64,000 nucleotides of DNA from Marsupella aquatica (lineage: Eukaryota; Marchantiophyta). Location: contig OZ316899.1 of the NCBI GenBank assembly GCA_973895155.1, positions 13,516,001 to 13,580,000 of the forward strand, read 5' to 3'. The notes below the pieces were generated by a model that was not told the origin of the DNA, searched no databases, and was given only the letters and a program-made list of their open reading frames with translations. The position numbers were made by a program, and so were the translations under genes. Numbering within the stretch: the stretch's first letter is position 1; each line of letters opens with the position of its first letter. Positions 11,009 to 20,947 of this stretch are shown here, piece by piece.

Positions 11009-12130
11009 ACCGCGCAGGCTGATAATCAGAATATCAAGGATAAACTGACTCAGACGCAGGGAGAGTTGGCCGATACGATCAAAGAGAGGGAGAAGTGGAA
11101 GCGAGAGCTGAGGAATACAGAGGAGGCCCACATAATAGCCAACAGCCGGGCCATGGCGGAGACCCAAAGAAAGGAATGGGCGTTGAAGAGGGAGCTTGAG
11201 AAAATTCGCGGAGCCCTTGAGCAGAAGGAGGCCGAGTTAGGAAAATCCTATCAAGGGATTATGGCGCTGCAGCAGGAGCTTGCGTCCCTGACGGCCAGCT
11301 TCAAGGCCGACCTAAGGGAGAAGGACGAGATGCTCGATCAGACTTACGCCAAGATGAACCAGATGGAGTCTGTCATCATTGCAGAGCTCGACAAGGAGCT
11401 AAGAGCAACCCGGGAGGAGAGGACTACCTTGAAAAAAGAACGGGAGGAAGCCCAGAAGGAACTAGAGGAGGCGCGCAAGGACCTGGATGAGACCCAGGAG
11501 GAGTTGGAGGAAATCACGAGGAAGATGGAGAACCTCCAGCGGCGGGCCGACAACCAAACGGAGCGACTGAAGAAACAAGCCGCAGTATTTAAGTGCTTGT
11601 CTTCATCAGGCCCAACTCCAATTGGGGCAACCAAGTTACCAGGAGTGGTACTGGAAGAAGAAAAAGCCGCGCCACCTGCACCAGTGCCGGAAGTAAGTGG
11701 GAAGGGGAAGGGACCAGCTGCCGAACCAGAAAAGAAGAAGAAGCAGAAACCTTCAGGGTCAAGGAGTAATCCGACTCCATAAGCCGTGGTGACCAAGGAG
11801 GTAGACCCAGCACCATCCTCCGGCATGAATACGGCAATAGATCCCGCTATCATCACAGGTGGGGGTGGTGCGGCCCAAGCCGAACTACTCAGTAATGAGG
11901 CCGGTATCCCAGATCCGCCTCTGGAGCAGGCCGGGGAGACCATAGCCGAGGCTGAGGCCATAGCCGAGAATGATTCCCGAGCCGATGCCGACGCCGATGG
12001 TGGACCCAGTCAGGCCGATGGAGAGTTGACTCAGTCAAGGGCAGGTAATCTGTCAGAAAACGAACCTACGGCAGTGGCTGAGGAGGAAGCGTTGGGGGCG
12101 TCCATTGAGGATCCACCACCGGTGTCGTGA
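11009..12130 (+). pseudogene. ORF1 C-terminal fragment (coiled coil and acidic tail) in the duplicated Y segment
   Basis: The frame continues from X gag-pol to TAA 11780-11782 and resumes at 11786-12130. It encodes the second half of the ORF1 coiled coil, the Lys-rich SGKGKGP/KKKK region and the Ala/Glu-rich tail. The TAA is shared with copy 1 (2678-2680) but not with copy 3, so it arose before the tandem duplication. With the upstream part it forms a 1,385-codon chimeric frame (7625-11782). Confidence 0.8.
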
Positions 12131-12486
12131 CGGTGCAAGGGCGCCGTTCCTTTTAGGAAGGGCGGACGTGGAGGTAGGAGGCGTGAGTGGGCAGGGCGGG
12201 CGCTGATCTCCAAGTTTAGGATTAGGATCAGGACCAGGAGCGGCCCTCACACTTAGCTTAGTGGGATTGCGGTTCCACTGGTAGGAGCAACACTTGTGCT
12301 CCTGCCTTGCTGTACATAGGTAGATCCGGGCAAGTAGATTACTGTTAGGTAGATTAGGCTTACGCTGCAAAGAATTAGGCGGATCCACTACCAGGATAAG
12401 TACCTGGGCAGCGGGGAGCTCAGGGCCTCTTCTTTAGCAAGTTTTTAGTTTGCACCAGCCGGGCTGGGATCAAGTAGTAAGAGAAG
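12131..12486 (+). other. Duplicated non-coding Y sequence before the second X LTR
   Basis: Counterpart of 3029-3384, differing at only a handful of bases. No gene is seen. Confidence 0.75.
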
Positions 12487-12844
12487 TGTGACGCCGCCGG
12501 TACGGCGGTTAATGAGTGATTCAGTCTAACTGCGCTCGGCACGCGCGTTAGGTGGGTCTTAGGCCGCTATTATTAGCATAACGACAGTATTTAGGTAATC
12601 ATTAGGGGTAGGACATCATTAGGCAATAAGGGGGACTTCAGGTTCGGGCTGGCGGCGGGTCGCTATTCGCACACCCGGGTTACGAGCGTGGAGGGGCCCC
12701 TCCCTCGGGTCCGTATAACGAACTTAAGGAAGCGGCCACTGACGCACGCTGACTCAGACCGGCGGAGTGGCCGGTACACCACAAGCGTGAGCGGTTCAAC
12801 CTATGGGCGTCGAGGAGACGTCGGGGATCGACAAGCCCTCAAAG

Positions 12845-12851
12845 TATAAAA
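12845..12851 (+). promoter_or_regulatory. TATA box of the second X LTR
   Basis: TATAAAA in the same place as at 3743, 102 nt before the ORF2 start codon. Confidence 0.6.
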
Positions 12852-12952
12852 GGGGAGCCAACCCTTTGTAGTGCACCAGTCCATCAGTCCGTGCGCCAGC
12901 TTCGACCCCAGCTCTCTCGTTCTCTCTAGGTCGCCACTACTATCTCCTCTGA

Positions 12953-15592
12953 ATGTCGCACACGATCCTCTCCAGCTCGGCCATTCGATTCTGGACGCAG
13001 TTCCTATCTATCGGAAGGCACTTGGCCGATTCATTGAAACACGCCAACCCGCGCCGATACGAGATCGAACGCGAATACGAGAGAGCCATCCGCCTAGCAG
13101 GACGACACCACTACGTCCTTAACTTTGACTACCCGTCTCAGAGCGAGCTTTACCGACCAGCTGAGGTATCTGGGTACTTCTTCAACGGAGACAAATATAT
13201 CGAGTTCTGGGAAGCATTGCTTCGGCTTCCGGACGAGGTCTTCAATATCCTGGGTACAATCGACCTGCAGCGACATCACTTCGACCACATCCCTGCCCAG
13301 GTTCGGGCTGTCATTAACGGCGAGTCCAGTACCAACCGTTCGACAAGGGCGTCCGCACTCGCTTCGGAGAACTTCTACCAGCACCTGCAGAGCTTCATGG
13401 GAACTCGGCCATCAACCAACATGACCAACTCAGCCGGACCTGTACCCGTACCCGTACCCGTGCCCATGCAACCCCAGCCTCAACTTCAGCTTCAGCCTCA
13501 GCCGCAGCCTAGCCAAACCCCACCACCTATCACCCAGCCAGCACAGGTACGCTCCGTCATCAACGCTGTGGATCTTAGCGATGACGACGAGGCTACCCCA
13601 CCCTTGACCAGGCGGCCCAGAGGAACAAGCGCGCGGGGGGCCGACACTATATCGTCCCCACCCCCTGCTCTGACCCCAGGAGCGGTCCCAGCAGACAACA
13701 TAGTGACCGTGGCCGCCCCGGGCCCGTTACCAACCGCAGTGGCACTCCCCAGGCCCGATCGGGAGGATGGGGAAGTATCACCTTCCCCGAGTCAGTCACG
13801 GGGAAAGAAGAGGAAGGAATCCGCCACTGCATCCGGGTTACCGTTGGCCACGGTAGCCGTAGCCAAGGTGACGATGCATCGCATGGGGGAAAACGTTCAT
13901 AGCAACATCCTCCATCCCAAGCATGCGGTGTACCTGAAGACTCAGGGATTTGAGCACCTCACCTCTCTCCCCTGGAACACTTGCAGGTACTACGGGGAGG
14001 ACATGACAGAATTCGTCAAGAATTATGACGACGTACGTCAACAGACTCGGCTACGGGGAAGGAATATATCCCTCACAGAAGAACGGCTCAAGATGATCTT
14101 CGGGTTACCCGAAGGTGACCATCGAGTCGAATCACGGGCTCCCGGGGGCAAGGGGGCCAAGTACCAATCTTCAAGTTTTCCCTCAGAGGGATCAGTAGAC
14201 AACGGGTTCGTGATGAGGACCTGCCTCATGCCCGAGATAGCTGAGCGGCTGGAGTTCCAGAGGTACGCTCTCCACATGATGGAACCCCGGGGGGAGATCT
14301 CCGCCGCCCAGGTTATCCAGGTCGAGAACTATCGACCTAGGAAATGGGCGTCGTACTTCGCTAAGAAATTCCATGAAGAGATGGAGCGGCGAAGGAAGAC
14401 GCTGTACATTGGCGGGAAGGCGTATTTCGCTAGCCATATCGAAATCATTCTTGAGTGGTACGCCCGGTTTGATCGACGAACCCTTCCCCGCATCAACGTT
14501 ACAAAGCTGGTCCCAGCTAGGTGGGTTTTTCCGGCATTGGAGAGACCCGAGGCCCGAAGTCCAGTGGACACGCCAGCTTCACCCACCCCACCTCCACAAA
14601 TAGCTATAATCGTAACCGAGGAGGCGCCGGAGGGGTCGGTCGTCGCAACCGTTGATGCGACCCAACTAGCCGGGCTAAGTACAGAAGTTGGTACAACAGA
14701 GGTCTTACCCGAACCCGGGTCTCCCAAGGACCCGCCGGTGGCAATTCCGGAGAACCGGACATCGCTGCAGGAGGACACTCCAGCCCCTTCCAACGTTATG
14801 TCCCCAGGGCTGGACGTCACTGCCCCGGCCCCTGCGCGTGTTGATGTCTGCCCGTGCCCAAATCCGGACAGGCACAACTTGGACCACCCGGAACTCTTCG
14901 TACAGGGTACGTTTCTGAACCGGCTTCTGGGAGATTTCTCTCATCAAATTGCCCGGGATACCGGGGAGTTCATGGCCCGGAAGGTAGCCTATTTCTTCAA
15001 TCAGGAGTTGGTTGCCGCCGTAAAGGCAGGTCGGGCCCAGTCGGAGGCCCTTCAGAGGATAGAGCGGTACCGGGTGGAGTCCGTGTACCTAAAGAACGAA
15101 GTGGCGGCTCAAGAGGCTGAGCTTCTGCAACTACGACCCAAGGTTGCAGCCGCCGATGAGTTGTTAGCAAAGGCGTACGCTCTTACCGCCCTAGCCGAAC
15201 AGGCCAAAGCTGGGAACGAGGCCGAGATTACACGACTCCGGAACCAGATTGACAGTTTGAAGAAACAAGCTGTCACCTGGCAGAAAGACCTGGAGGAGGC
15301 CGAGGAGCGAGCCCAGCGGGACGCGACGGAGATAGCCACGCTGCAGGCCGAGATGGCGCGGCTCCAAACCGAGGCCGAGAAGTAGGACCAGCTGGCGAGT
15401 AAACTGACGAGCGACGCCCAGCAGCTGGAGGAGGCATGTCAGGAGGCAGCAGAGGAGACGGACGCGGCGAGGCGAGAGAACGAATCTCTGCTGGACCAGG
15501 TCCAGCTCCTCAAAGCGGACAATGACAGGCTTCGAAGGCAGCGGGATGGCCGTTCCCATTCGGGCGGCTCTGGCAAGCGTGCCAGGCATTAG
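12953..15592 (+). pseudogene. ORF2 in the second X LTR, one stop near the C-terminus
   Basis: The best ORF2 copy: open from ATG 12953 for 810 codons to TAG 15383-15385, then in the same frame to the stop shared with the first LTR (about 15592). The first LTR has CAG at this stop, so it is again a C-to-T change. Since each LTR copy carries stops where the other is intact, the ancestral LTR most likely held a full-length ORF2 of about 880 codons. Domain layout is as in the first copy; the Val-Pro repeat is longer by one GTACCC (Val-Pro) unit. Confidence 0.8.
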
Positions 15593-16308
15593 CGGCGGAG
15601 TAGGAATAGATTAGGATTAGGATTGGCTTAGTCAGGCTCTTGGGACAGGCACCTTCCTTAGGTACAGCAGCGCTGCCCTGCTGTCCAGCCTGCGTAGATT
15701 AGGATCTTCTAATAAGACACAGCCGTTTTCCGGCCTGACTGTCAGCTTAGTTAGGACCTTAGTCAGCGAATCTTCGGCGAGAGGACACCCCGTTCCTCGG
15801 CTCTTAGTATTTAGTGCACCCCTCGGTAGAGGCAAGGGGGGGGGTTTTTAGTTTCAGAGTCGAACATCCGCGGGACATGCGGGGAGTCCCGACCTCTGGG
15901 AATGACAGAGTACCAAGGGGAGGGGGTAGGACTAAGCTCGCCGGGCAAGTGCGGAGCCGGGCTCCGTTGTAGTGTGCACCCTCGGCCTTGAACCTGTGCA
16001 TTCCAGGGCTGTCGTGTCAACTAAGTGTACGCATATGTTCCCTTTGTAGTAAAATCCTTTCCCATCATTTTCCTTCGTGTAAATCGAGATTGTATGCATG
16101 TGTGCGCATATGTGTGTGGGCTTCTCGTATATGGGTGGCAGCGCCAGGCCGAACGCACTACCCGAGACGTGCACAGGGTGCAGCCTACGGGTAAGTGGTT
16201 GCGAGCACGGGTTGAGGACCTGTATCATCGAATCCGGATCGAAGGCGGACAGCAGGAAGGCTTAGAAGCCCTTAAGCCGGGGTCGATCCTGCTATCGACT
16301 AAGGTACG

Positions 16309-16337
16309 TTCCGGCGGCGGAACACAAACCATACCTA
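16309..16337 (+). promoter_or_regulatory. Palindromic motif in the second X LTR
   Basis: Same TTCCGGCGGCGGAA palindrome and A/C-rich block as at 7201, 155 bp before the LTR end. Confidence 0.5.
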
Positions 16338-16492
16338 GGAGGTGTCCGTATTTAGCAGTATGCGCACTTAGCGCTAGTTTACGAGAATAAGGTGCATTAC
16401 GTGCTTCCCTTCCTGCCCGAACCCTCAGATTTACGAGGGATGTGCCCGTCTAAGCTGAAGTCTGAGTTAAGGCCGAAGCCTACGACGTGACA

Positions 16493-17055
16493 AGAAGCTC
16501 TCGGTTAGTCATACAGTGACCCTTGTGTATATTCATGTTTCCTCATGCCTAAGAGCTGAATAGAGTTGGCCTCACGGCTTAGTTCGCAGAGCTTGTGTAT
16601 GAGATGTACTGTTTGTATGGCAAGTGCATGGTATGACTCAGTCAGAATGAGTCATTTTGCTATTTGTGTATCGCATTAACTTGTGTGAAGAGTGCCCACA
16701 TCAACCAGAAGGAAGGAAAGTAAGCAGGGGGGTGAGAGTTGGATGTGTCGAGCTGAGAGAGGTCTTAGCGGCTTAACCAGGCCTATTGGGGATCATTCCG
16801 GCGGCGGAATCCAAACATACCTAACAAGACGGAGGGGAAGACGAGGGAAGGCCTAGATTAGGCCGGCTACGTATCTCATGACCCGATGAAGGATCTGTCC
16901 AGTATATGTGTGTAAAATGTTAATAGTAGTAGTAGAAGGTTAGCAGCGTCCCATGCCGCTAAGCCGCGGAAACGGCCTCGCCAAGCGCGAAACCTGCGGG
17001 AATCGGCTTGAGCTGGGGGGTTTCTTGGGTTTAGGGAGCCATGGGACGCACCACA
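16493..17055 (+). other. Y copy 1, 3' part downstream of X
   Basis: Begins with AGAAG, the right target duplication of X, and runs through CTCTCGGTTAGTC to the Y end GCACCACA. It contains the shared palindrome at 16796-16809. It matches 47667-48232 closely and 34361 to about 34930 inverted. No coding region is seen. Confidence 0.8.
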
Positions 17056-19160
17056 CAAATGCTAGGTGATATGGGGTAGTTGAGTTAAAGGATGATGGTC
17101 TATAACTTAATAGTGCAGCAGAGTGGAGGATGGCATGACCCCAAGCAGCTGTTGGTAGGTTCGTCTGCATTAGTAGGGGTTGGGCAATCATCTATAATCA
17201 TTTAATCAGGGATTTGGCTATTCCATTTTGAAAATGGACGTGAGGTATGGGGTACTGGACATCAATGCTTGTGGCCTAGCAAAACTCTTTGAACATTTTG
17301 GAGGTAAATTCTCTTGCATCATCCACTCTGAGTGTTTTGATTTGGTTTTCAAGGAATTGTGCTCTCAGTTTTAGTATGTGTGCTAGGAGTCTAGAAAATA
17401 CCAAGTTTCTTGTAGATAGTAAGGGTATCTGACTCCATTTTGTTGATGCGACTATGAGTGCCAGGAAGAATCGGAATGGGCTGCTAGGGGGGTCAATCGG
17501 TCCGCATACATCAGCGTGTATGCGCTCCAGGAAGCGTGGGAGCGTTCAGTTTTAGGTGGTGAGGGCCGGATTATTAGTTTGCCCTGTGAGCAAGCTAAAC
17601 AAGGGGCTTTCATGGACGTAGGATGGACCATTTCCGGTATACCATGGGTTTCTCTGATAAGCTTCTGGAACATTGTCATTCTAGGGTGACCTAGTCTCCT
17701 GTGCCAGATCTTGGTGAGTGTGCCTTGGGGTGCTTCAATGTGGAAACTGTGAATTTTAGTGGTGTAACAACCAGGGGGTGATGCACTCAGGATCTCTCTG
17801 ATCTTGGTGTTTGGTGGTTCCCCCAAGGTAATGTACAAGACCTCCCGTCCATGTTGGGTGCCCGTCTTAATATGTAGCTTGTTAGCACAGATATCCCCAA
17901 AGCTTAGTAAGTTTTTGGTTGCCTTTGGGGCGTATATTGCAGACTCCACCTGAATTGTTGTTCCGCGGGGTAGGGTGACCAATGCTGGTCCAAATCCCTC
18001 TTCCAATTGATGCTAGCCCATAATAGTTGTAAGTTTTCTCTATGATGGTGTAATTTGCTTAAAGTATTCGTTATGCTTGAAAATGGAATGCAATGTACCA
18101 CTGTTGACTATGCAGTGGGAAAAAATTTCTTTTATACTAGAGTTGGTTCTTGATATGGCCATGTTTATAGATGGTATGAGTTCTGTAGATTCTAAGAAAG
18201 TCCCGTACGTCTTGGGTTCATTTTGTGCAGTACTCTTCTTATATAGTTGTACTAGGTGTGCAGGGGCACGACAGAATTTTTGAATGTGGCCTTTAGTGCC
18301 ACAACAAAAACATATAGGGGGGTTTTCGTATTTATCTCTTTGAGCACTTTGCTGTTGATTTGTCCTCCCTCGGGGTTGAGAATTGTCTTGTTGCCCGTTG
18401 TTTCTGAAGTTGCCGCCATTGTTTTGGTATCTTCCCTTGGATCTGCCTCTGAAAGAGTTGCTTCTGCCCATGCGTCCTTTGAAGGAGCTTCCTCGACCTT
18501 TGTTTGTGTTTCTCCCCTTGAAACTGCCTTGGCTGCGGTAAGATGATCCCTCTCCCCTTTGGGTTGTGACATAATGAGATTCTATGTTTGTGACTGGGGG
18601 GAGGGTTTTGGGGGGTCACTTTTGGGAGTTCTATAATAACAATAGCTGATGCTTCTCAGCCAGGAGCATATGGGCAATCAATTTGGAATATTTAGTGAAT
18701 CACATATTGCGGTATTGAGTAGAGAGGATAAGATGGGTAGAGTGAAGGGTGGATAGCGTTTTCCTGATCTGTTCTTCATCATTTACGGGGTGGCCACATA
18801 TGGCCAGTTGTGATACTATCCGGAATAGTTCACAGTTGTAGTCCGCAATCATCTTATGGTCTTGGACTCTAAGATTGATCCAATCGTGTCTGGCTGCTGG
18901 TAGGTATATGGTGCAAGTGTGGTCAAAGCGTGAGTGAAGTTCTTCCCAGAGGACCCTCGGATTGTATTCATTCATATAATGTTGCTTCAAGGAGTCACTC
19001 AAATGGTGTCTAATTAGTATCAATGCCTGTGCCTTTTGCTAAAGAGTTAGGCCATTCACTTATTATTGTATCCTGTAGATTCTTTGAAGTTAAATGAGCT
19101 TTAGCATCAAGCCACCAGGACAAGTAGTTGGCGCCATCGATGCTAAGTGGTTGAAATAAG
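17056..19160 (-). pseudogene. Copia-1 gag-protease-integrase remnants
   Basis: Fragments in order on the minus strand: a copia gag (UBN2-like) piece at 19023-18700 with an LWEELHSRF block; a Gly/Arg/Gln-rich linker and one CCHC knuckle (CFCCGTKGHIQKFC) at about 18471-18250; a protease piece with VNSGT in place of the usual D-S-G-A (about 18140); a GAG-pre-integrase domain with WHRRLGHP and a CxxC (18006-17452); and an integrase piece with NLPTAAWGHA (17191-17056). Several frameshifts and stops and the protease Asp-to-Asn change make it non-functional. Confidence 0.85.
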
Positions 19161-19506
19161 AGTTTCTCCATAGAATTCGTTGACATTTTTCTGGATTCTT
19201 GTGGTTTAATTTCTTATTGATAAGCTCAAGGTTGGTATTGTATTTGAATGTCCTATCTCAATGTCATTTGATTGGTGAAATTGAAGGAATTGAGGATGAA
19301 ATTGCAAATCGTGGTTAGTGAATTGGAGTTTCTTATCTCATTGCTTGATTTTGTATCCAATTTGCTTCATTCTATGACATCCTTTTCCACTGGATGATTC
19401 CAGTCACCGTTGCACCTTCATCTGCCTTTAATCCTTCCCTAAATGATGCAAAATGTTGCTCGGGAGGGAAAAAAGTGTAATCCCTAAAAATTGATTAATT
19501 CAATCA

Positions 19507-19521
19507 GCATCGTGCTGATAA
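19507..19521 (-). other. Primer-binding site of copia-1
   Basis: On the minus strand TTATCAGCACGATGC, 2 nt from the LTR end. TTATCAGCACG-type sites are familiar in plant copia elements. Confidence 0.6.
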
Positions 19522-19523
19522 CG

Positions 19524-19675
19524 TGTTGTAAGGTATGAAACAACTAACTATTTCATTCATCATCCCACCATTACATATAGCTCCTATGCTGGCTAGGTAG
19601 TTAGGCGGTTGGACTTGGCCTAACTGTAGTAGGGTTTAACCCTAGGTAGGGTAGGTTTAGGTATGGGTTATAACA
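19524..19675 (-). repeat. Copia-1 5' LTR, 152 bp
   Basis: On the minus strand it starts TGTTATAACCC and ends CCTTACAACA. A similar 151-bp unit is at 61288-61438. Very short for a copia LTR but with canonical TG/CA ends. Confidence 0.8.
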
Positions 19676-20881
19676 TCTTTGACTTTATAGGGTCCAAGCC
19701 ACTTGGTATGAAGCTTCCCCTGAAACAACATGTAAAAGTTATCAAAAAGTAGAACCAAATCACCTGGTAAAATCTTCACTTCTTTGAGCTTAGCATCATA
19801 TCTCTTTGCACGGCCTACTTGTTGTTTCTCTGTCTCAATCAAAGCATAATTGCGATCTTCTTCTAGCTTCTCCAAATTCTGTAACCTGATAGTCTGACTT
19901 GACTCCTCATCCAGCCAAGTGGTATCAGATATCCGGTAGGTGGGTACCTCAAATTCCACCGGGACAATACTATGGAGTCCATAACCAAGTAAAAAGGAGT
20001 TTGCTTAGTTGTGATTTTCTCAGCTGTCCGATATGCCCATAATGCGGAATGTAATTTAAAATCCCATTCTGACTTGTGTCCAACCACCGACTTTGGTAAG
20101 ATGCATTCCATCAACCCGTTAGTTTTCCCAGTGAGTCCATTAGCTTTAGGATTGTAAGGGGTGGTTTTTCTATGTCAGATCAGATATGTATCAGTGAGAC
20201 TTTGGATACTATTGTTGAGAAAATGAAGACCTCTGTCACTGACCAACTCCAAAGGGCAACCAAATCTTACCAAGATATTTTCAAAGATGAATTTAGTTGC
20301 TGTCTGAGCATCATTTTTCCTGGTTGCTCTAGCTTCCACCCACTTTGTTGCATAATCTGTCGCAAGAATGATGTATCGATTTTTGGTTCTTGTCGAGGGA
20401 GGTTGAATGGGGCTCACAAAATCTATGCCCCACTTCTCAAAAGGTGCTAAAGGCATAATAGGAGTTAAAGGCCAATGAGAAGTGGAAGTAGGTTTACCCA
20501 TTCTCTGACAGGGATCACAAGTTTGGATGTAAGACTAAGTAGTCCTATACATAGTCGGCCTCCAGTATCCAGCATTCCGGATTTTCTTCACAGTGTTCAT
20601 TGATGCATAATGTCCACCAACCTCTTCTGTATGCATGGCCTGAATGACAGTTTGATCTCCTTCTTCTCGAGACATTTCTTCAACTCTTGGTCTGGAGTCT
20701 GCTTGTACAACACACCTTCTTGTAAGGTATAAGGCCCAACCTTATACATGAAGATTGCTTGTTGCTCCTTGTTCAAATTCTCTCGTAAAACACCCAAAGT
20801 CAGAAGTTTGATGATATTTGCATACCAAGAATCCTCCTCATGAACACATAAAATGTCTTCATCCGGAAATCGATCATTCAA
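19676..20881 (-). pseudogene. G integrase (C-terminal end lost)
   Basis: Minus-strand fragments at 20881-20597 (region before the core), 20501-20175 (core with GIDFV and VSDRG, two of the D,D-35-E acids), 20114-19863 (core end with the NGLMECI-like Glu region and WAYRT) and 19959-19676 (C-terminal domain, GPYKVKDV) cut by the copia-1 LTR. Three frame breaks separate them. Family: Ty3 integrase, which inserts the cDNA into chromosomes. Confidence 0.82.
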
Positions 20882-20947
20882 TGGAGATTCATTTGCCTCA
20901 CCGTCTAATCTTGAGAGGAAATCAAAATTCTCATGATGTTTTCCAGG

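Larger units (their letters stand above)
11005..12486 (+). repeat. Second copy of Y sequence 1903-3384, inside X
   Basis: Matches 1903-3384 at an offset of 9,102 bp. The left junction shares GGAC between the X RT sequence (11005-11008) and Y ORF1 (1903-1906), typical of microhomology joining. Divergence is uneven: I count about 24 differences in the first 780 bp (3%) but about 7 in the last 704 bp (1%). It ends in AGAAG (12482-12486), the target duplication of the downstream LTR. Confidence 0.88.
3385..16492 (+). mobile_element. Element X: Ty3/gypsy retrotransposon with 4-kb coding LTRs, rearranged
   Basis: The outer boundaries are TGTGACGCC at 3385 and ...ACGTGACA at 16492, flanked by AGAAG at 3380-3384 and 16493-16497. 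Parts in order: complete LTR (3385-7384), primer site (about 7397), gag-protease-partial RT (7508-11008), a copy of Y sequence 1903-3384 (11005-12486), and a second complete LTR (12487-16492). Most of RT, RNase H, integrase and the polypurine tract are absent. This order is what results if a 9,102-bp segment running from Y ORF1 into the X RT region was duplicated in tandem and the second X then collapsed to a solo LTR. Confidence 0.85.
12487..16492 (+). repeat. X second LTR (4,006 bp), probably a solo LTR of the duplicated unit
   Basis: Same ends as 3385-7384. It is flanked by AGAAG on both sides (12482-12486 and 16493-16497), as a solo LTR at the original insertion site would be. It is 6 bp longer through one extra GTACCC unit near 13447. 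Because it appears to derive by duplication, its divergence from the first LTR dates the duplication rather than the insertion. Confidence 0.85.
1..17055 (+). mobile_element. Y copy 1: solo-LTR-like unit carrying ORF1, split by element X
   Basis: The sequence from 1 to 3384 and from 16493 to 17055 matches Y copy 3 (43225-48232) in order and orientation, interrupted by X at 3385-16492. The left end is outside the window. The right end is ...GCACCACA at 17055, the same end as in copies 2 and 3, and the following bases CAAAT should be its 5-bp target duplication. Beyond 17055 the sequence is copia integrase on the minus strand, so Y1 inserted into copia-1. That Y is an LTR rather than a whole small element is inferred from its TG...CA ends, 5-bp target duplication and likeness to the X LTR. 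Confidence 0.75.
17056..19675 (-). mobile_element. Copia-1: 5' part of a Ty1/copia retrotransposon, broken by Y copy 1
   Basis: Read on the minus strand: 5' LTR (19675-19524), primer site (19521-19507), gag, protease, GAG-pre-integrase and the start of integrase, cut at 17055 by Y1. The rest lies left of the window. Its 5' LTR abuts G integrase sequence at 19676, so copia-1 inserted into G. Its LTR is closely similar to that of copia-2 at 61288-61438. Confidence 0.82.

Noticed and set aside
7625-11782. Domestication of a gag-derived host gene
   Set aside because: The long open fusion is explained by the tandem-duplication junction and retains a decayed start (TGA 7619) and a shared nonsense end; nothing shows selection.
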